A stretch of 64,000 nucleotides of DNA, from the NCBI GenBank assembly GCA_902141825.1, contig CABFPG010000005.1, forward strand, positions 434,001-498,000, in the 5' to 3' direction. The notes below the pieces were generated by a model. The model ran no database searches. It worked only from the letters and a program-made list of their open reading frames with translations, and was not told the DNA's origin. The stretch comes from Thalassocella blandensis (lineage in GTDB: Bacteria; Pseudomonadota; Gammaproteobacteria; Pseudomonadales; Cellvibrionaceae). The translations under genes and the position numbers were made by a program. Of this stretch, positions 19,431-30,199 are shown one piece after another. Position 1 is the first letter of the stretch. Every line of letters begins with the position of its first letter.

Positions 19431-20438
19431 TTAAATTTTGTAGTAATTTTTATACCAGTCAACAAACTGGGCTATGCCGTGTTCAATTCCGGTGCGCGGT
19501 GTAAATCCCGTTTGCTGGTGTAACGCGCTGATGTCGGCATAGGTGGATTGCACATCACCAGGCTGCATTGGCAGCATATTCAAAACGGCTTTCTTATTCA
19601 GGCAGCTTTCTATTGTAGCGATGAAATCCATCAGTTTGACAGGTTTATTATTACCTATATTAAATACCCGATAGGGGGCAAAACTGGAAGATGGATTTGG
19701 CGCGTCCCCCGACCATTGTGTGTCGCCTGAGGGTATCTTATCTGAGACCCGAATAATACCCTCTACGATGTCATCTATATACGTAAAATCACGGTACATG
19801 TCGCCATGATTATAGACATCGATTGGCTTGCCTTCACAGATGGCTTTAGTAAATTTGAAATAGGCCATGTCGGGACGACCCCAAGGGCCATAAACCGTAA
19901 AAAAACGTAAGCCCGTTGTCGGTAAAGCAAACAAATTGCTGTAACAGTGAGCCATTAATTCATTTGATTTTTTACTGGCAGCGTAAAGTGAAACCGGGTG
20001 GTCCACATTATGAGTTTCACTAAAAGGCTGTAGAGTATTTGCACCATATACTGAACTTGATGAGGCGTAGATCAAGTGAGGTGTCTGACTGGCTCGACAA
20101 CCTTCGAGAATATTGATAAATCCGTGAAGATTGGAATCGGCGTAGGCACGCGGATTATCGATGGAGTATCTTACGCCAGCTTGCGCCCCCATATGGAATA
20201 CACGTTCGAACGGGTACTCGTTAAACAGGGCATACATGCCTGCGTTATCAGCCAGGTCCAGTTTTTTAAAAACGAATTGATCGTTGCCTTGTAGCTGTGT
20301 AATCCGGTCGTTTTTCAAACTTACGTCGTAGTAATCGTTCAAGTTATCAATGCCAACAACGCTGTCGCCACGAGCTAGCAAGTGTTTGCACAGGTAATAG
20401 CCAATAAAACCCGCTGCGCCGGTTACAAGTATCTTCAT
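19431..20438 (-). CDS. NAD-dependent epimerase, UDP-glucuronate 4-epimerase-like
   Basis: The 335-residue protein is an extended short-chain dehydrogenase. The NAD-binding GAAGFIGYY is at residues 7-15, and the catalytic residues are in ASSSSVYG (about 125-132) and the Y152-x3-K156 pair (YAASK). The segment [14 protein letters not shown] is typical of UDP-glucuronate 4-epimerases, which make UDP-galacturonate for capsule or LPS. It stands alone here; no glycosyltransferase or other sugar-nucleotide gene is near. The 4-epimerase call is by resemblance, and another UDP-sugar is possible. Confidence 0.83.
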   Translation of the reverse strand: MKILVTGAAGFIGYYLCKHLLARGDSVVGIDNLNDYYDVSLKNDRITQLQGNDQFVFKKLDLADNAGMYALFNEYPFERVFHMGAQAGVRYSIDNPRAYADSNLHGFINILEGCRASQTPHLIYASSSSVYGANTLQPFSETHNVDHPVSLYAASKKSNELMAHCYSNLFALPTTGLRFFTVYGPWGRPDMAYFKFTKAICEGKPIDVYNHGDMYRDFTYIDDIVEGIIRVSDKIPSGDTQWSGDAPNPSSSFAPYRVFNIGNNKPVKLMDFIATIESCLNKKAVLNMLPMQPGDVQSTYADISALHQQTGFTPRTGIEHGIAQFVDWYKNYYKI

Positions 20439-20623
20439 AAGGTTAGATCAGTGTGAACGAATTCTACGACGCATTTTACATGTTTATCTGGATTGAACTG
20501 AAGAAGAATATGTAAATGCTTTAATCTGTGTTTAAATGTCGCACTATTTCAACCAATATACAGGATATTGATGCATAAATAACGCTGATGCATTTCTCAT
20601 CTTGAGCAATAAACAAGGTTACC

Positions 20624-21796
20624 GTGGTTAAAGCAAATACAAGTACGACTAATTTTCGCGATCTCAGTCTCGCGCAACCCATATTGAAAGCACTGGATGA
20701 AATGGGCTTCACTCAGTGCTCCCCCATCCAGGCAAAATCGCTCCCCTATACACTGTCTGGTCACGATGTGCTCGGAAAGGCTCAGACAGGTACCGGGAAA
20801 ACCGCTGCATTTTTAATTGCGGTGTTTGAGGATTTGTTGAAATCTGGATCGCCGCAAGAGCGATATGCAGGCGAGGTTCGCTCTTTAATATTAGCGCCGA
20901 CACGTGAACTGGTGATTCAAATCGCAAAGGACGCACAGCAGATCGGTAAATACGCCGATTTAAATATTCATACGCTCGTGGGGGGCATGGACTACGGTAA
21001 GCAGTTGCAAAAATTGCAGTCGAAGTATGTGGATATTCTGGTGGCTACGCCGGGACGCCTGTTGGATTTTTGTGAAAAAAATGAAGTGTATTTGGATCAG
21101 GTGGAAATTCTGGTGATTGACGAGGCAGATCGCATGTTGGACATGGGATTCATACCTCAGATTAAACGCATTGTCCGCATGACTCCGCGCAATACTCATC
21201 GTCAAACGTTACTGTTTTCAGCTACATTCTCTGAAGATGTTTTGCGACTGGCGGAGCAGTGGACGCACGATCCATCGCGGATTGAGATTGAGCCGGAGTC
21301 CGTGGCCACGGATCGGGTTCAACAAAAAATATATCTGGTCTCCAGTGATGAAAAGCTCCAACTGTTGGAAAAATTATTACAAGAACCCGATGTCAGCAGT
21401 CTGATGATTTTTGCCAATCGCCGCGACGAATGTCGAAAACTGTATGACAAGCTCAATAAAATGCGATTTAAAGTAGGCCTGTTGACGGGTGATATTCCGC
21501 AAAATAAACGAGTAAGAACACTGGAAGACTTTAAAAGTGGCAAGCTTCAAGCATTGGTGGCAACCGATGTGGCGGGGCGGGGCATTCATATTGATGATGT
21601 TTCCCATGTTGTGAATTACACATTGCCGGAAGAGCCTGAAGACTATGTGCACCGAATTGGACGCACGGGGCGAGCTGGGAATACTGGCGTTTCTATCAGT
21701 TTTGCATGTGAAGATGATGCTTTTCGTTTACCGGCAATTGAAGAGTTGCTGGGGAAGAAGCTGGAGTGTGAACAACCACCAGAACATCTGCTTTAA
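20624..21796 (+). CDS. rhlB: DEAD-box RNA helicase, RhlB-like
   Basis: The 390-residue protein has the full DEAD-box set: Q motif (CSPIQAKSLP, 32-41), Walker A AQTGTGKT (53-60), PTRELV, DEAD (166-169), SAT, and HRIGRTGRAG. The order of residues around LACEDDAF and PAIEELLG is closest to RhlB, the helicase of the RNA degradosome, but the basic C-terminal tail of E. coli RhlB is missing. The start is GTG at 20624; no in-frame ATG precedes the Q motif. It is monocistronic, divergent from the epimerase gene, and ends at a strong terminator. RhlB rather than another DEAD-box protein is likely but not proven. Confidence 0.85.
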   Translation: MVKANTSTTNFRDLSLAQPILKALDEMGFTQCSPIQAKSLPYTLSGHDVLGKAQTGTGKTAAFLIAVFEDLLKSGSPQERYAGEVRSLILAPTRELVIQIAKDAQQIGKYADLNIHTLVGGMDYGKQLQKLQSKYVDILVATPGRLLDFCEKNEVYLDQVEILVIDEADRMLDMGFIPQIKRIVRMTPRNTHRQTLLFSATFSEDVLRLAEQWTHDPSRIEIEPESVATDRVQQKIYLVSSDEKLQLLEKLLQEPDVSSLMIFANRRDECRKLYDKLNKMRFKVGLLTGDIPQNKRVRTLEDFKSGKLQALVATDVAGRGIHIDDVSHVVNYTLPEEPEDYVHRIGRTGRAGNTGVSISFACEDDAFRLPAIEELLGKKLECEQPPEHLL

Positions 21797-21891
21797 TATC
21801 GACGGTTCAGGCGAGGCACCTGGCTGTATGTTTCGTTGTTCGAATTAAGGCCGAAAGCTCATTCGATGGCAAAAGGTCATACCCCAAAAAT

Positions 21892-21917
21892 AAAAAAAGC
21901 GCAGTAGCGCTTTTTTT
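21892..21917. terminator. Bidirectional rho-independent terminator
   Basis: AGCGC and GCGCT pair around AGTA, with an A-run on the left and a T-run on the right, between the convergent helicase and cysZ genes. Confidence 0.88.
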
Positions 21918-21946
21918 ATGTCAATTGCCAACTATAAATTACTTCA

Positions 21947-22723
21947 TTATTCGATACTGCAGCCAGTGGTATTACAGGCGGCAAGTTCTTTAAGCCAGAA
22001 ACTGGTCCCACCGGTGACGGCCGCGGGCATAATAAAAATATTTACCACGGGCACGACACTGCATAACATAATAAAACCACCAAATCCCAGACTGCTGAAT
22101 TTTTTCTGCCACAGGCAAAAACGTAACTCTTTAAAATCTTTCTGGTGATTATCTGCGGCGTAATCTGAATACTGAATGGCCATGGACCAGGCTGCCCATG
22201 CCAGGCCAATCGCGGGCGCTAAAAGGTTAATCAGAGGTAAAGTGGCTATCAGTAACATCACTAAAAGCACAACGCAGCCGCGTGTCAGAAAGTAAATCAG
22301 TTTCCGTAATTCGCGCAGTATTACCCTTGGCACCATTTTTAAAAGGCTCTCATCCGGGGGGCTTTGTCCGGTGAGAAGTTCTTCGGTTTTTTGCGCCAGA
22401 ATACCGTAAAAAGGCGCAGCAATAATGTTGGTAATCAGATTGAAGCTGTAACCATAGACCACCAGAAACAGCATGCCGACTACAAGTACTGTCAGCCAGG
22501 CCAGTGGTGCCAACCAACTCGGCAGAAAATCCATGATCCAATTAATGGCCCCATCGAAGTAGGAAAAAATAACGCTGGTGAGTACCACAAAGAGCGCGAG
22601 ATTCACCACCAGGGGAATCATAATGAAAGCTCTGAGTTTGGGGTGCCAGATTAAGCGAATGCCTTCGCTCAGGTGTAGAAAACCTGTTGCCAGATTGTTT
22701 TGGTATTTTGGGGGGGACAACAT
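21947..22723 (-). CDS. cysZ: Sulfate permease CysZ
   Basis: CysZ is an inner-membrane sulfate channel that supplies cysteine synthesis. The 258-residue protein shows four hydrophobic stretches (about 32-55, 70-100, 140-180, 205-235). Typical family blocks are GIRLIWHPKLRAFIMIPL near the N-terminus, APFYGILAQKTEELL, and YSDYAADNH. The PA4642-like gene lies 13 bases upstream on the same strand, so the two are probably co-transcribed. No other sulfate-assimilation gene is nearby. Confidence 0.92.
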   Translation of the reverse strand: MLSPPKYQNNLATGFLHLSEGIRLIWHPKLRAFIMIPLVVNLALFVVLTSVIFSYFDGAINWIMDFLPSWLAPLAWLTVLVVGMLFLVVYGYSFNLITNIIAAPFYGILAQKTEELLTGQSPPDESLLKMVPRVILRELRKLIYFLTRGCVVLLVMLLIATLPLINLLAPAIGLAWAAWSMAIQYSDYAADNHQKDFKELRFCLWQKKFSSLGFGGFIMLCSVVPVVNIFIMPAAVTGGTSFWLKELAACNTTGCSIE

Positions 22724-22736
22724 ACAGTGAAGTTAC

Positions 22737-23033
22737 CTACCGGGCGCCGGCATTTTTCAGCGCGGTGATATAGGCACCCGCATGGCGATGGGTGCTAATC
22801 ACCTGAAGAAAGGTATCGCCATTCGCATTGGTGCTATTGATGTTGCGTCCTTCTTCGGTAAAAAACTTTACGAAGGTTTCGAAGTTCTCTTCTTTCATGC
22901 CGCGATATGCGCGCTCCAGAGCGGTAAAGTCTGGATCGGTTTCGCCAACGGCGACAACATTGAGAAAGCCTTTTACACGCTCATCATCAAATGTCTCGCC
23001 CAATACTTTTTGCTTGTCTTTCTTCAAACTCAT
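22737..23033 (-). CDS. Small conserved protein of the PA4642 type
   Basis: This 98-residue protein has no signal peptide or membrane segment. Its pattern (KDKQKVLGE at the start, ALERAYRGMKEENFETFVKFF in the middle, and a C-terminal RHAGAYITALKNAG) resembles the P. aeruginosa PA4642 family of unknown function. The C-terminal half has a slight ankyrin-like look (NANGDTFLQVISTHRHA), but one repeat is too little for that call. It is 13 bases upstream of cysZ. Confidence 0.65.
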   Translation of the reverse strand: MSLKKDKQKVLGETFDDERVKGFLNVVAVGETDPDFTALERAYRGMKEENFETFVKFFTEEGRNINSTNANGDTFLQVISTHRHAGAYITALKNAGAR

Positions 23034-23260
23034 TGTCTACTTACTTCTGTATTACTGCTCACCGGCAGGCCTTTGCGGGTGAATGTGATGGAGAATGCTG
23101 CACTTCCTTGCGCAGATCCGTGTATTTTAGCTAAAAACTGAACTTGCTGTCGTGATATTTGGCTTCAAATTAACCATTATTTTGGCTTGTTCACCGATTT
23201 TCTCCGCTTAGCCATCAAAAACTCGTGTGAATTATGCCTCTGGTTGATTGTTGAAGAGCG

Positions 23261-24700
23261 TTACCCCAACTTTTCTTGCAGCAGTGCGTTGAGTTTTTGT
23301 GGGTTGGCCTGGCCTTGTGTAGCCTTCATCACCTGCCCGACGAAGAAACCAATCATTTTTTTACGTTTGATCTCGTCGGCCGCCCGGTAATTGTCTACTT
23401 GCTGCGGGTTGCTGGCGATGATGTTATCCACGATTCCCGCTAATTCATCGTCGCCAGTGGTTTTGAACCCCTGCGTTTCGATCACGTCATCAACATCGGC
23501 TGCGCCTTGCCATAAGTGATCAAAGACTTGCTTTGCAAGCTTGCTGGTGAGCGTTTCATCTTTAATTCGCGTGATTAATTTGCCCAATTGCTCACTGCTG
23601 ACTTTGCTTTTACCGATTGAAAGTTCCTCTGCGTTGAGGCGGGCAGAAAGCTCTCCCATAATCCAGTTTGCTGAGAGCTTCGCATCGGAAGATGCTTTGG
23701 TGGTGGCCTCGAAGAATGCAGCCACATCGGCTTCGGCGCTCAGGATGCCGGCGTCATAAGGGGATAGGCCGTATTCCGAGGTGAAGCGAATGGCACGAGC
23801 GTCGGGCAGCTCGGGTAGGGATTGGCGAATTTCATCTATATATTGATCGTCCAGAATTACCGGCAAAAGATCAGGACAGGGAAAATATCGGTAATCGTTG
23901 GCCTCTTCTTTGGAGCGCATCGCTTTGGCGGTGTGAGTGTCGCCGTCATACAAGCGTGTCTGTTGTTCGACTTTACCGCCATCTTCAATCAGCTCGATCT
24001 GACGCTCCACTTCCTGAGCGATACACTTCTCCATGAATTTAAAGGAGTTCAGGTTTTTCGTTTCTGTGCGTGTACCAAACTCTTCTTGCCCTTTGGGGCG
24101 AACAGAAATGTTGACGTCGAAGCGCATGGAGCCCTGCGACATATCACCGTCGCAAATGCCCAGTGAGGTTACGATGGAGTGAAGTTTACGCGCAAACGCC
24201 ACGGCTTCATCCGAAGAGCGAATATCGGGTTCGCTTACAATTTCAATTAATGGGGTTCCCGCCCGGTTTAAATCAATACCGGACATGCCATGGAAATCCT
24301 CGTGAAGCGATTTGCCCGCGTCTTCTTCCAGGTGAGCATGGTGAATTCGTATGCGTTTTTCTTCGCCGTTTTCCAGGGTGATATCCACATAACCTGTGCC
24401 CACAATGGGTTCCGCTAACTGCGTGGTTTGATAGCCTTTGGGCAAATCCGGGTAAAAGTAGTTCTTGCGTTCAAATACCGAGCGTTTGCCTATGTCGGCA
24501 TTTATGGCCAGGCCAAACATGACCGCATAGCGAAAAGCCTGTTCATTTGGCACCGGAAGTGTTCCAGGCATGGCGACATCAATCGCATTGGCCTGGGTGT
24601 TAGGCGCCGCACCGAAGGCGGTGCTGGAGCCGGAAAATATTTTAGATTGGGTGGCCAATTGCACATGCACTTCCAACCCGATAACAGTTTCCCATTGCAT
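23261..24700 (-). CDS. gatB: Asp-tRNA(Asn)/Glu-tRNA(Gln) amidotransferase subunit B
   Basis: GatB is the tRNA-binding and kinase subunit of GatCAB, which amidates mischarged Asp-tRNA(Asn) or Glu-tRNA(Gln). The 479-residue protein has the family start [15 protein letters not shown], the catalytic-core block [14 protein letters not shown] (about 80-93) and [17 protein letters not shown] (about 142-158), plus a C-terminal YqeY-like helical domain used for tRNA binding. It is last in gatC-gatA-gatB, 81 bases after gatA. Confidence 0.97.
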   Translation of the reverse strand: MQWETVIGLEVHVQLATQSKIFSGSSTAFGAAPNTQANAIDVAMPGTLPVPNEQAFRYAVMFGLAINADIGKRSVFERKNYFYPDLPKGYQTTQLAEPIVGTGYVDITLENGEEKRIRIHHAHLEEDAGKSLHEDFHGMSGIDLNRAGTPLIEIVSEPDIRSSDEAVAFARKLHSIVTSLGICDGDMSQGSMRFDVNISVRPKGQEEFGTRTETKNLNSFKFMEKCIAQEVERQIELIEDGGKVEQQTRLYDGDTHTAKAMRSKEEANDYRYFPCPDLLPVILDDQYIDEIRQSLPELPDARAIRFTSEYGLSPYDAGILSAEADVAAFFEATTKASSDAKLSANWIMGELSARLNAEELSIGKSKVSSEQLGKLITRIKDETLTSKLAKQVFDHLWQGAADVDDVIETQGFKTTGDDELAGIVDNIIASNPQQVDNYRAADEIKRKKMIGFFVGQVMKATQGQANPQKLNALLQEKLG

Positions 24701-24781
24701 AATTTTTACTCTCTTACTCTGCTAACACCGAGGGGTGTTGTAATAGTTTGGGCTTAATGTTGCGCGTTTTCTTAAAGGGAT

Positions 24782-26236
24782 TTATTCATCTACCTTTGCA
24801 CGCAGGGTGTGGAAATCTGTCGCTAACTGGAACTGGTGAGCGACATTTAGCAATTTGCCTTCGGCGAAGAAGTTCCCGATCAGCTGCAGGCCGACCGGCT
24901 TATCTTCCACCAGACCACAGGGAATCGACATGCCTGGCAGACCGGCGAGATTAGTGGCGATGGTGTAGATGTCTTCCAGGTACATCGCGACTGGGTCATC
25001 TCCTTTGGCGCCAAATTTAAAGGCGGGAGAGGGGGATGTGGGGCCAAGAATGACATCAACATCTTTAAATGCGTCGACAAAGTCCTGCTTGATCAAGCGT
25101 CGTACTTTTTGCGCCTTGCTGTAATATGCGTCGTAATAACCGGCAGAGAGCGCGTAAGTCCCCACTAAAATTCGACGTTTAACCTCTGGTCCAAAGCCTT
25201 CTCCACGCGAGCGCATGTAGAGGTCTTCCAGGTTTTTCGGGTCTTCACAGCGGTGACCGTAACGCACGCCATCAAAGCGAGAAAGGTTGGCTGAGCATTC
25301 GGCCGGCGCGATAACGTAGTAGGCCGGGACCGACAAACTGGAATGGGGCAGGGAGATTTCTTTAATTTTGGCGCCGAGTTTTTCGTAGGTTTCTATCGCG
25401 TTTTTAACCGCAAGCTCTGTGCCCGGGTGTAAGCCTTCTCCAAAATACTCTTTGGGAACGCCGATGGTAAGTCCTTTTATGCTGTCATTCAGCGTCGCGG
25501 TATAGTCAGGAATTGGTTCATTGACGCAGGTGGAGTCCTTTGCATCGTAACTCGCCATGACATTCAGCATAATGGCTGAGTCTTCTGCTGTCTTGGTCAG
25601 TGTGCCGGCCTGATCCAGACTAGAGGCAAACGCAATCATCCCCCAGCGCGATACACGGCCATAAGTGGGCTTTAAACCGGTTAAACCGCATAGAGACGCA
25701 GGTTGGCGAATAGAACCACCGGTATCTGTCGCGCTGGCGGCTGGTGCTAATTGCGCCGCAACACACGCGGCGGAGCCGCCAGAGGAGCCTCCAGGTACGC
25801 ATTCAACATCCCAGGGGTTTTTTACTGAGCCGAAATAGCTGGTTTCATTGGATGATCCCATTGCAAATTCATCCATATTGGTTTTACCCAGGGTGACTGC
25901 GCCAGCTGTTTTATAATTGCTCACGATCGTGGCGTCGTAAGGGGCAATGAAGTTTTCCAGCATGCGAGAGCCGCACGTTGTTTTGACGCCCTGTGTGCAG
26001 AAAATATCTTTGTGTGCAATCGGAACACCGCACATGGTGGGCGCATCGCCTGTCGCCAGTCGCTTATCTGCCGCTTCCGCCTGCGCCAGAGCTTCTTGTT
26101 CTGTGAGCGTGATAAAACTGTTGTAGGTTCCGTCGAGGCGTTTAATGCGATCGAGGAAATGCTGGGTGATTTCTTTGGAGGAAAACTCTTTTTCCTGCAG
26201 TTTTTTGCTGATTTCAGCAATTGTCAGGTTGTGCAT
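24782..26236 (-). CDS. gatA: Asp-tRNA(Asn)/Glu-tRNA(Gln) amidotransferase subunit A
   Basis: GatA is the amidase-signature glutaminase that supplies ammonia to GatB. The Ser-cisSer-Lys triad is visible: Lys in IAHKDIFCT (about 78), and the serines in [13 protein letters not shown] and [10 protein letters not shown] (about 153-178). The start is ATG 26236 (484 residues), because AGGA lies about 8 bases upstream and the conserved [10 protein letters not shown] begins there. A GTG 51 bases further upstream would add an unconserved leader. It lies 99 bases after gatC. Confidence 0.97.
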   Translation of the reverse strand: MHNLTIAEISKKLQEKEFSSKEITQHFLDRIKRLDGTYNSFITLTEQEALAQAEAADKRLATGDAPTMCGVPIAHKDIFCTQGVKTTCGSRMLENFIAPYDATIVSNYKTAGAVTLGKTNMDEFAMGSSNETSYFGSVKNPWDVECVPGGSSGGSAACVAAQLAPAASATDTGGSIRQPASLCGLTGLKPTYGRVSRWGMIAFASSLDQAGTLTKTAEDSAIMLNVMASYDAKDSTCVNEPIPDYTATLNDSIKGLTIGVPKEYFGEGLHPGTELAVKNAIETYEKLGAKIKEISLPHSSLSVPAYYVIAPAECSANLSRFDGVRYGHRCEDPKNLEDLYMRSRGEGFGPEVKRRILVGTYALSAGYYDAYYSKAQKVRRLIKQDFVDAFKDVDVILGPTSPSPAFKFGAKGDDPVAMYLEDIYTIATNLAGLPGMSIPCGLVEDKPVGLQLIGNFFAEGKLLNVAHQFQLATDFHTLRAKVDE

Positions 26237-26335
26237 GACGGGGTTCCTGAAAATATCAATCGATTCGAGTGTGCTGTTTGCGTGCACCGCTCATGGGGCA
26301 AGCCGGTCATGGGGCAAGCCGGGAATTTATCAAAC

Positions 26336-26617
26336 TCAGTCGATAACTTTAGGCACAAGATATAAGCCATCTTCCGTTGCCGGAGCGATTGCTTGTAATT
26401 GCTCGCGCGTATCAGATTCTGTCACTTCATCCTTACGTAACACCTGTACGGCATCCAGCGGATGTGCCATGGGGGCAATATCACCGGTATCTGCAGATTG
26501 CAGTTGATCCACCAGAGCTAAAACTTCGGTAATGCTCTTGGCGGTTTCATCAATGGTTTCCTGGGTGATTTCCAGGCGAGCCAATTTGGCCAGTTTTTCA
26601 ATTTCTTTTGCTTCCAC
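26336..26617 (-). CDS. gatC: Asp-tRNA(Asn)/Glu-tRNA(Gln) amidotransferase subunit C
   Basis: GatC is the small subunit that holds GatA and GatB together. The 93 residues match the family length. KLARLEI near the N-terminus, PMAHPLDAVQVLRKDEV in the middle and the C-terminal EDGLYLVPKVID are diagnostic. The start is GTG at 26617, with GGAG 7 bases upstream. It is first of the gat operon, and the upstream region is shared with mreB. Confidence 0.96.
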   Translation of the reverse strand: MEAKEIEKLAKLARLEITQETIDETAKSITEVLALVDQLQSADTGDIAPMAHPLDAVQVLRKDEVTESDTREQLQAIAPATEDGLYLVPKVID

Positions 26618-28064
<1,447 letters not shown>

Positions 28065-28206
28065 TGAGGTAATGAGGTTCGTGCCTGGTGGGCACAAGCG
28101 CATTTCGCAAGCGTTGTGAAGTGGCTTGGATAATACACCGGGCATTCCAATGACCTGCTTTACTTCACCCATTTAACTCCTAAACTGCAAAACGTAGGGG
28201 GATTGT

Positions 28207-29040
28207 ATCAAGCCTCTATTTACCCAAGGTCCCTCACCGGTCGCCAAGACAATGTTATTGGTTTTGGCCGCGTTTGTACTCGCGCTACTCTACCTCTTCA
28301 CTGACATACTCTCCCCCATTAAAAGACAGGCGCAAGATATGGCGGTGCCTTTTTACTGGGTATCCAATCTGCCTAATCAGGCGGAAGACTGGGCGGACAA
28401 CCGGCTGATGTCTCGGGAGCGTCTGGTTCAGGAAAATGAATCCCTGCGCACCGAAAATCTGGTGTTAAAGCGCAAACTTCAACTCAATGCGTCACTGGCC
28501 GCGGAAAACGTTCGATTACGACAGCTGTTAAATTCGGCAGATCTGCTCGAAGATCGGGTGCTGATTGCTGAGTTAATTGGCGTATCTCCCGATCCTTCGA
28601 TGCATCAAGTTATTGTGAATCGTGGTAGTGAACACGGGGTTTACAAGGGGCAAGCACTGCTCGACGCTAATGGTTTGATGGGGCAGGTGGTCGAAGTGGG
28701 GCAGCGCAGTTCAAAGGTCTTATTGATCACGGATACCACGCACGCCTTGCCGGTACAAATTAACCGTAATGGCGTTCGGTTAATTGCTGAGGGTGTGGGT
28801 AGTTTATACGAGCTGGCATTACGTCACGTATCCAATACGCAGGATATTGTGGTTGGCGATATTCTTGTGAGTTCTGGCTTGGGGCAGCGTTTTCCGGTTG
28901 GTTACCCCGTTGCCGAGGTGACGGAAGTGGTGGTTGATCCATCCAAGCCTTTTGCCAGGGTGGTGGCTAAGCCTATGGCTGAAATGAACCGCAGTCGCCA
29001 CGTCTTACTTGTTTTCGACCGTCCTCCAGCAGGAGGTTAG
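28207..29040 (+). CDS. mreC: Rod-shape-determining protein MreC, apparent ATC start
   Basis: MreC is a bitopic periplasmic scaffold linking MreB to wall synthases: one membrane helix (about 17-33), a coiled coil (about 60-100) and a beta domain (about 105-270, with VNRGSEHGVYKGQ and ITDTTHALPVQINRNG). The first in-frame ATG, GTG or TTG is ATG 28252, at the membrane helix. Yet the codons before it encode KPLFTQGPSPVAKT, matching the conserved MreC N-terminus (Pseudomonas MIKPLFAKGPS). An in-frame TAG lies at 28195. The only near-start codon between is ATC at 28207, with AGGGGG 5 bases upstream. I therefore start at ATC. ATG 28252 with loss of the leader, or a sequence error, are the alternatives. 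MreC here lacks the long proline-rich tail of E. coli. Confidence 0.85.
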   Translation: MKPLFTQGPSPVAKTMLLVLAAFVLALLYLFTDILSPIKRQAQDMAVPFYWVSNLPNQAEDWADNRLMSRERLVQENESLRTENLVLKRKLQLNASLAAENVRLRQLLNSADLLEDRVLIAELIGVSPDPSMHQVIVNRGSEHGVYKGQALLDANGLMGQVVEVGQRSSKVLLITDTTHALPVQINRNGVRLIAEGVGSLYELALRHVSNTQDIVVGDILVSSGLGQRFPVGYPVAEVTEVVVDPSKPFARVVAKPMAEMNRSRHVLLVFDRPPAGG

Positions 29041-29044
29041 TGGC

Positions 29045-29542
29045 GTGCGTCATTCACCGTATCTGATCCACAGTGTGATTCTTGGCAGCATTTGTATTGG
29101 GCTGATCTTTGCCGTGTTTCCCTTGCCAGTCAAAGCCGGTGCCCTGCGTCCAGAGTTTATTTGCCTGCTGTGTATATTCTGGGTGACCAATATGCCGCAA
29201 TACGTGGGAATTTTTTATGCCTGGTGTATTGGTTTCATGCAGGACGTGGTTGAAGGCACGGTATGGGGGGCACATGCCATGGCATTGGCCATTGTGGCTT
29301 ATATCTGCATTATGGCCTACCAGCGTATTAAGAATTATTCCATTTGGCATCAGGCTTTATGGATATTTGTGTTGGTGGGTTTCCATCAAGTGATTGTCAA
29401 TTGGATTCAAAGTATGGCGGGTTATCATAATGACACGCTGTGCTTACTGGTTTCGACGGCAATAAGTGCTGTCTTTTGGCCATTGGTATTTGTTGTAATC
29501 AGTAAATTACTGAGCCTTTATCGAATACCATTGCATCATTGA
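29045..29542 (+). CDS. mreD: Rod-shape-determining membrane protein MreD
   Basis: MreD is a small inner-membrane partner of MreC, RodA and PBP2. The 165 residues give about five hydrophobic helices, and PLPVKAGALRPEFICLLCIF and GFMQDVVEGTVWGAHA are the usual family blocks. The start is GTG 29045, because AGGAGG lies 8 bases upstream, within the end of mreC, and the conserved RHSPYLIH begins there. An ATG at 29009 would overlap mreC and lacks this site. It follows mreC by 4 bases. Confidence 0.94.
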   Translation: MRHSPYLIHSVILGSICIGLIFAVFPLPVKAGALRPEFICLLCIFWVTNMPQYVGIFYAWCIGFMQDVVEGTVWGAHAMALAIVAYICIMAYQRIKNYSIWHQALWIFVLVGFHQVIVNWIQSMAGYHNDTLCLLVSTAISAVFWPLVFVVISKLLSLYRIPLHH

Positions 29543-29608
29543 GCAAACTCCTGCTTGCTCTCGGTCATACAAAAACGTTAAATATAAAAATTTGGCTGAG
29601 CAAACTCC

Positions 29609-30193
29609 ATGAGTAATTCCGTACATCTACAGCTTGCTTCTAAATCCCCCCGGCGCAGAGAAATTTTACAGCAACTTGGCGTGCGTTTTTCTGTTGTGTC
29701 TGTTGATGTGCCGGAAAAGCAGGATCTTGGCGAGTCTCCTGCAGAATATGTGCAGCGTCTGGCATCGAGTAAGGCGTTGGCGGGGTATGAAAAATTTCCG
29801 GGAATTCCCACGTTGGGCGCCGATACCATTGTGTGTTGTGATGAAGCTGTGCTGGAAAAGCCCAAAGATGAAGAGGATTTTCTGTCAATGATGCGGCGTT
29901 TGTCTGGGCGACAGCACCAGGTATTAACAGCGGTTTCGTTGTGTAATGGCAGCAAGCAGAAGACTCATCTCAGCCAGACGGATGTCAGTTTTAGAACTAT
30001 TAGTGAAGCCCAAATGCTGGCCTACTGGCAGACCGGAGAACCACAAGATAAGGCGGGCGGCTATGCTATACAAGGTAAAGGGGCAGTATTTGTTACGCAT
30101 CTCCAGGGCAGCTATTCAGGCGTGGTAGGTCTGCCAATAGAAGTTTTAAATACGTTGTTGACTGAATTTGACGTGCCGGTGTGGAGTCTGTAG
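29609..30193 (+). CDS. maf: Maf-family nucleotide pyrophosphatase
   Basis: Maf proteins hydrolyse non-canonical or excess nucleoside triphosphates to monophosphates; the YhdE group acts on dTTP and UTP. The 194-residue protein has LASKSPRRREILQQLG (about 8-23), the conserved GADTIVCCD (about 69-77) with the catalytic aspartate, and GGYAIQGKGAVFV (about 150-162). The position mreD-maf-rng is conserved and fits the YhdE group. It ends just before the rng start. Confidence 0.94.
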   Translation: MSNSVHLQLASKSPRRREILQQLGVRFSVVSVDVPEKQDLGESPAEYVQRLASSKALAGYEKFPGIPTLGADTIVCCDEAVLEKPKDEEDFLSMMRRLSGRQHQVLTAVSLCNGSKQKTHLSQTDVSFRTISEAQMLAYWQTGEPQDKAGGYAIQGKGAVFVTHLQGSYSGVVGLPIEVLNTLLTEFDVPVWSL

Positions 30194-30199
30194 TTGTTC

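Noticed and set aside
22737-23033. Ankyrin-repeat protein call for the small gene beside cysZ
   Set aside because: Only one weak ankyrin-like stretch is present; the whole protein fits the PA4642 pattern better.
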